NCBI RefSeq assembly: GCF_000772705.2
Contig: NZ_JSBW02000002.1
Location: forward strand, 124,001 to 188,000
Reading direction: 5' to 3'
DNA: 64,000 nucleotides
DNA from: Xanthomonas vasicola
GTDB lineage: Bacteria > Pseudomonadota > Gammaproteobacteria > Xanthomonadales > Xanthomonadaceae
Positions 63,243-64,000 of this stretch are shown one piece after another (the stretch's first letter is position 1; each line of letters begins with the position of its first letter). Position numbers and translations under genes: made by a program. The notes under the pieces were generated by a model. It worked only from the letters and a program-made list of their open reading frames with translations. It was not told the DNA's origin and made no database searches.

Positions 63243-64000
63243 GTTCTTCGGAGCCGTCGATGTCCGCCACGCCCGCAACACCCCGCCAACGCAACTGGAT
63301 TGCGCTGTGCACCATCGTGCGCCGCGAAGTGCAGCGCATCCTGCGCATCTGGGGCCAGACCCTGGTGCCGCCGGCCATCACCATGACGCTCTACTTTTTG
63401 ATCTTCGGCGGGCTGATCGGCTCGCGCGTCGGCGACATGGGCGGCTATAGCTACATGCAGTTCATCGTGCCGGGCCTGGTGATGATGAGCGTGATCCAGA
63501 ACAGCTACGCCAACATTTCCTCCAGCTTCTTCGGCGCCAAGTTCGGCCGCCATGTGGAAGAGCTGCTGGTCAGCCCGATGCCCAATTGGGTGATCTTGTG
63601 GGGCTATGTGTCCGGCGCGGTGTTGCGCGGGGTGCTGGTCGGCGCAATCGTGTTGATCATCGCGATGTTCTTCACCCCGGTGCGTATCCCGCACCCGATC
63701 GTGACACTGACCACGGTGCTGCTGGGCGCGATCATCTTTTCGCTGGCCGGCTTCGTCAACGCGGTCTACGCCAAAAAGTTCGACGACGTGGCGATCGTGC
63801 CCACCTTCATCCTGACCCCGCTGTCCTACCTGGGCGGCGTGTTCTATTCGGTAAAACTGCTGCCCGGCTGGGCCGAAGCCGCCACCCAGGCCAACCCGAT
63901 CTTCTACATGGTTAATGCGTTCCGCTATGGCCTGCTCGGCAGCTCGGATGTGCCGATCTGGGTGGCCTACGCATTGATGCTGGGCTTTGTCGCCGTGCTC
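63239..64000 (+). CDS. ABC exporter permease (YadH-like), truncated by window edge
   Basis: The first 254 codons of an ABC-2 type permease are present. The N-terminus NWIALCTIVRREVQRILRIWG leads to spans with TLVPPAITMTLYFLIFGGLIG, MQFIVPGLVMMSVIQNSYAN and further helices. HVEELLVSPMPNWVI is the family signature. The start overlaps the ATPase stop (ATGA). The 3' end is beyond the window. Confidence 0.88.
   Translation, partial: MSSSEPSMSATPATPRQRNWIALCTIVRREVQRILRIWGQTLVPPAITMTLYFLIFGGLIGSRVGDMGGYSYMQFIVPGLVMMSVIQNSYANISSSFFGAKFGRHVEELLVSPMPNWVILWGYVSGAVLRGVLVGAIVLIIAMFFTPVRIPHPIVTLTTVLLGAIIFSLAGFVNAVYAKKFDDVAIVPTFILTPLSYLGGVFYSVKLLPGWAEAATQANPIFYMVNAFRYGLLGSSDVPIWVAYALMLGFVAVL

Overview
The window reads as a Xanthomonas chromosome (gamma-proteobacterium, order Lysobacterales). 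The supporting signs are high G+C, a large TonB-dependent receptor next to SapC, cupin-like and tryptophan-halogenase genes, a periplasmic catalase with an ankyrin partner, and structured intergenic repeats that resemble Xanthomonas elements. The assignment rests on recognising gene families and was not computed.

Positions 1 to about 21.9 kb are the right-hand part of a lambda-like prophage whose left end, including any integrase, lysis and tail genes, lies outside the window. Leftward (minus strand) genes run from the immunity region into replication and then the head and packaging module: YdaS-like Cro, two small genes, a membrane protein, a CII-like protein, a toprim/SF3 primase-helicase, terminase small subunit, terminase large subunit, a Mor-like protein, gpW, portal, and the first codons of the next gene. 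Rightward genes are the CI-type repressor, a HipA-like kinase with a DUF3037 partner, and a compact early operon that ends in a C5-cytosine methylase, a Dam-type adenine methylase and a PrtN-like activator. Five copies of a 15-bp operator (ATTAG-N5-CTAAT) sit over two matching promoters, one leftward and one rightward, and explain the immunity circuit.

Several genes interrupt the phage plan on the opposite strand or at its edge, and several look relatively A/T-rich: a HEPN-motif protein (2.0-3.3 kb), two membrane-anchored proteins of similar design (5.6-6.2 and 16.6-17.2 kb), and a Panacea-domain gene abutting a two-helix membrane protein (20.9-21.9 kb). These are the best candidates for accessory or anti-phage cargo. 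A cluster of inverted 9-bp repeats separates the replication and packaging genes (6.9-7.2 kb) and is a candidate origin or cos/pac site.

From about 22.5 kb the window is ordinary chromosome. It holds katB/ankB (peroxide defence), dinG, aroE with small membrane genes, a PepSY-flavoreductase probably controlled by Fur, a secreted nuclease, a LysR regulator divergent from an NAD-dependent epimerase family protein, hemB, a lipoprotein, a DUF885 metallopeptidase, a DPP-IV type peptidase, a glutathione transferase, the TonB receptor/halogenase cluster, a TonB-like lipoprotein, a Nat-type ABC exporter, a secreted hydrolase, a regulator/membrane pair, a dmeR/dmeF metal-efflux pair with a visible double operator, a ferredoxin reductase, and a YadG/YadH-type ABC exporter cut by the right edge. 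Two chromosomal genes show apparent one-base losses at or near short C/G runs, which are either real frameshifts or assembly errors.
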